Assembly (NCBI RefSeq): GCF_020733635.1
Contig: NZ_JAJFZL010000001.1
Location: 1,178,001 to 1,242,000, forward strand
DNA: 64,000 bases
From: Nocardia spumae
GTDB lineage: Bacteria > Actinomycetota > Actinomycetes > Mycobacteriales > Mycobacteriaceae
Reading direction: 5' to 3'
Below: more notes on the stretch, generated by a model. It was given only the letters and a program-made list of their open reading frames with translations, was not told the DNA's origin and did no database searches. Positions within the stretch are counted from its first letter, which is position 1. The letters are not shown here.

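Noticed and set aside
61682..63595. Plus-strand frame of 637 codons
   Set aside because: Antisense to the SecA-like motifs, which are clear on the minus strand.
63793..63793. GTG at 63793 as the start of gene A
   Set aside because: The same coiled coil continues in frame upstream to the window edge and matches gene B's coiled coil, which lies hundreds of residues after its own start.

Overview
The window is a high-GC (about two thirds G+C by eye) stretch of an actinomycete chromosome. Codon use, Ala/Arg/Pro-rich linkers, a WXG100/CpnT-type N-terminal domain and actinobacterial domain families suggest a mycolate-bearing genus such as Nocardia; the genus is inference. It contains essentially two genes, both on the minus strand and both running off the window. 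Gene A (64000 down to 3164) is one uninterrupted frame of 20,278 codons plus a TAA stop, and its true start lies beyond the right edge. Gene B (3047 down to 1) begins 116 nt after gene A stops. Its first 1,015 codons hold the N-terminus of a second protein of the same family: WXG100-like domain, glycine-rich hydrophobic segments, Pro/Ala linker and a long coiled coil. The last 47 residues of gene B in the window align without gaps to the coiled coil at the start of gene A (about half identical, counted by hand). The window therefore shows a tandem pair of giant paralogues, in effect the N-terminus of one and the body and C-terminus of the other.

Layout of gene A from its N-terminal side (high to low coordinates): coiled coil (64000-63740); SecA-like helicase region (63600-61630); three ECF-sigma-like plus LuxR helix-turn-helix (HTH) arrays (61.3-57.2 kb); zincin module M1; helical region; papain-like module T1; zincin M2; LacI-like HTH; a large beta-rich unknown domain; RsbW-like ATPase fold; T2; LuxR x4, XRE and sigma-70-like (47.4-45.2 kb); zincin M3; ECF sigma and LuxR x4 (43.0-41.6 kb); zincin M4; a complete M3-family oligopeptidase (39.4-37.3 kb); PP2C phosphatase (36.4-35.6 kb); LuxR/GntR/ECF array; T3; a major-facilitator (MFS) membrane module plus T4; zincin M5; a degenerate phosphopantetheinyl transferase; a DUF1023-type alpha/beta hydrolase; ECF sigma plus zinc-binding anti-sigma motif; two unknown paralogous coiled-coil modules; unknown region; T5; zincin-like Z1 and Z2; ATPase-like array; second MFS plus T6; zincin-like Zx and Zy; unknown; XRE array, sigma-70-like; and finally a 38-residue orphan tail of a papain-like module (3280-3167) just before the stop.

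Three themes stand out. (1) Toxin-like enzymatic modules are amplified in one chain: six papain-like modules, all retaining Cys/His/Asp, and nine zincin-like modules at different stages of decay. (2) A large set of bacterial transcription-control domains (about 20 LuxR, 6-7 XRE, GntR, LacI, ECF and sigma-70-like, anti-sigma zinc finger, RsbW-like ATPase, PP2C) is embedded in the same polypeptide. (3) A short V/I-T/L/S-G-P-P motif recurs at module boundaries and also lies six codons before the natural C-terminus, suggesting growth by in-frame cassette capture in front of a conserved tail. The WXG100-like N-terminus of gene B points to type VII (ESX) secretion, but no ESX gene or obvious immunity gene is in the window. 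No gene is supported on the plus strand, and no RNA gene, IS element or CRISPR array is seen.
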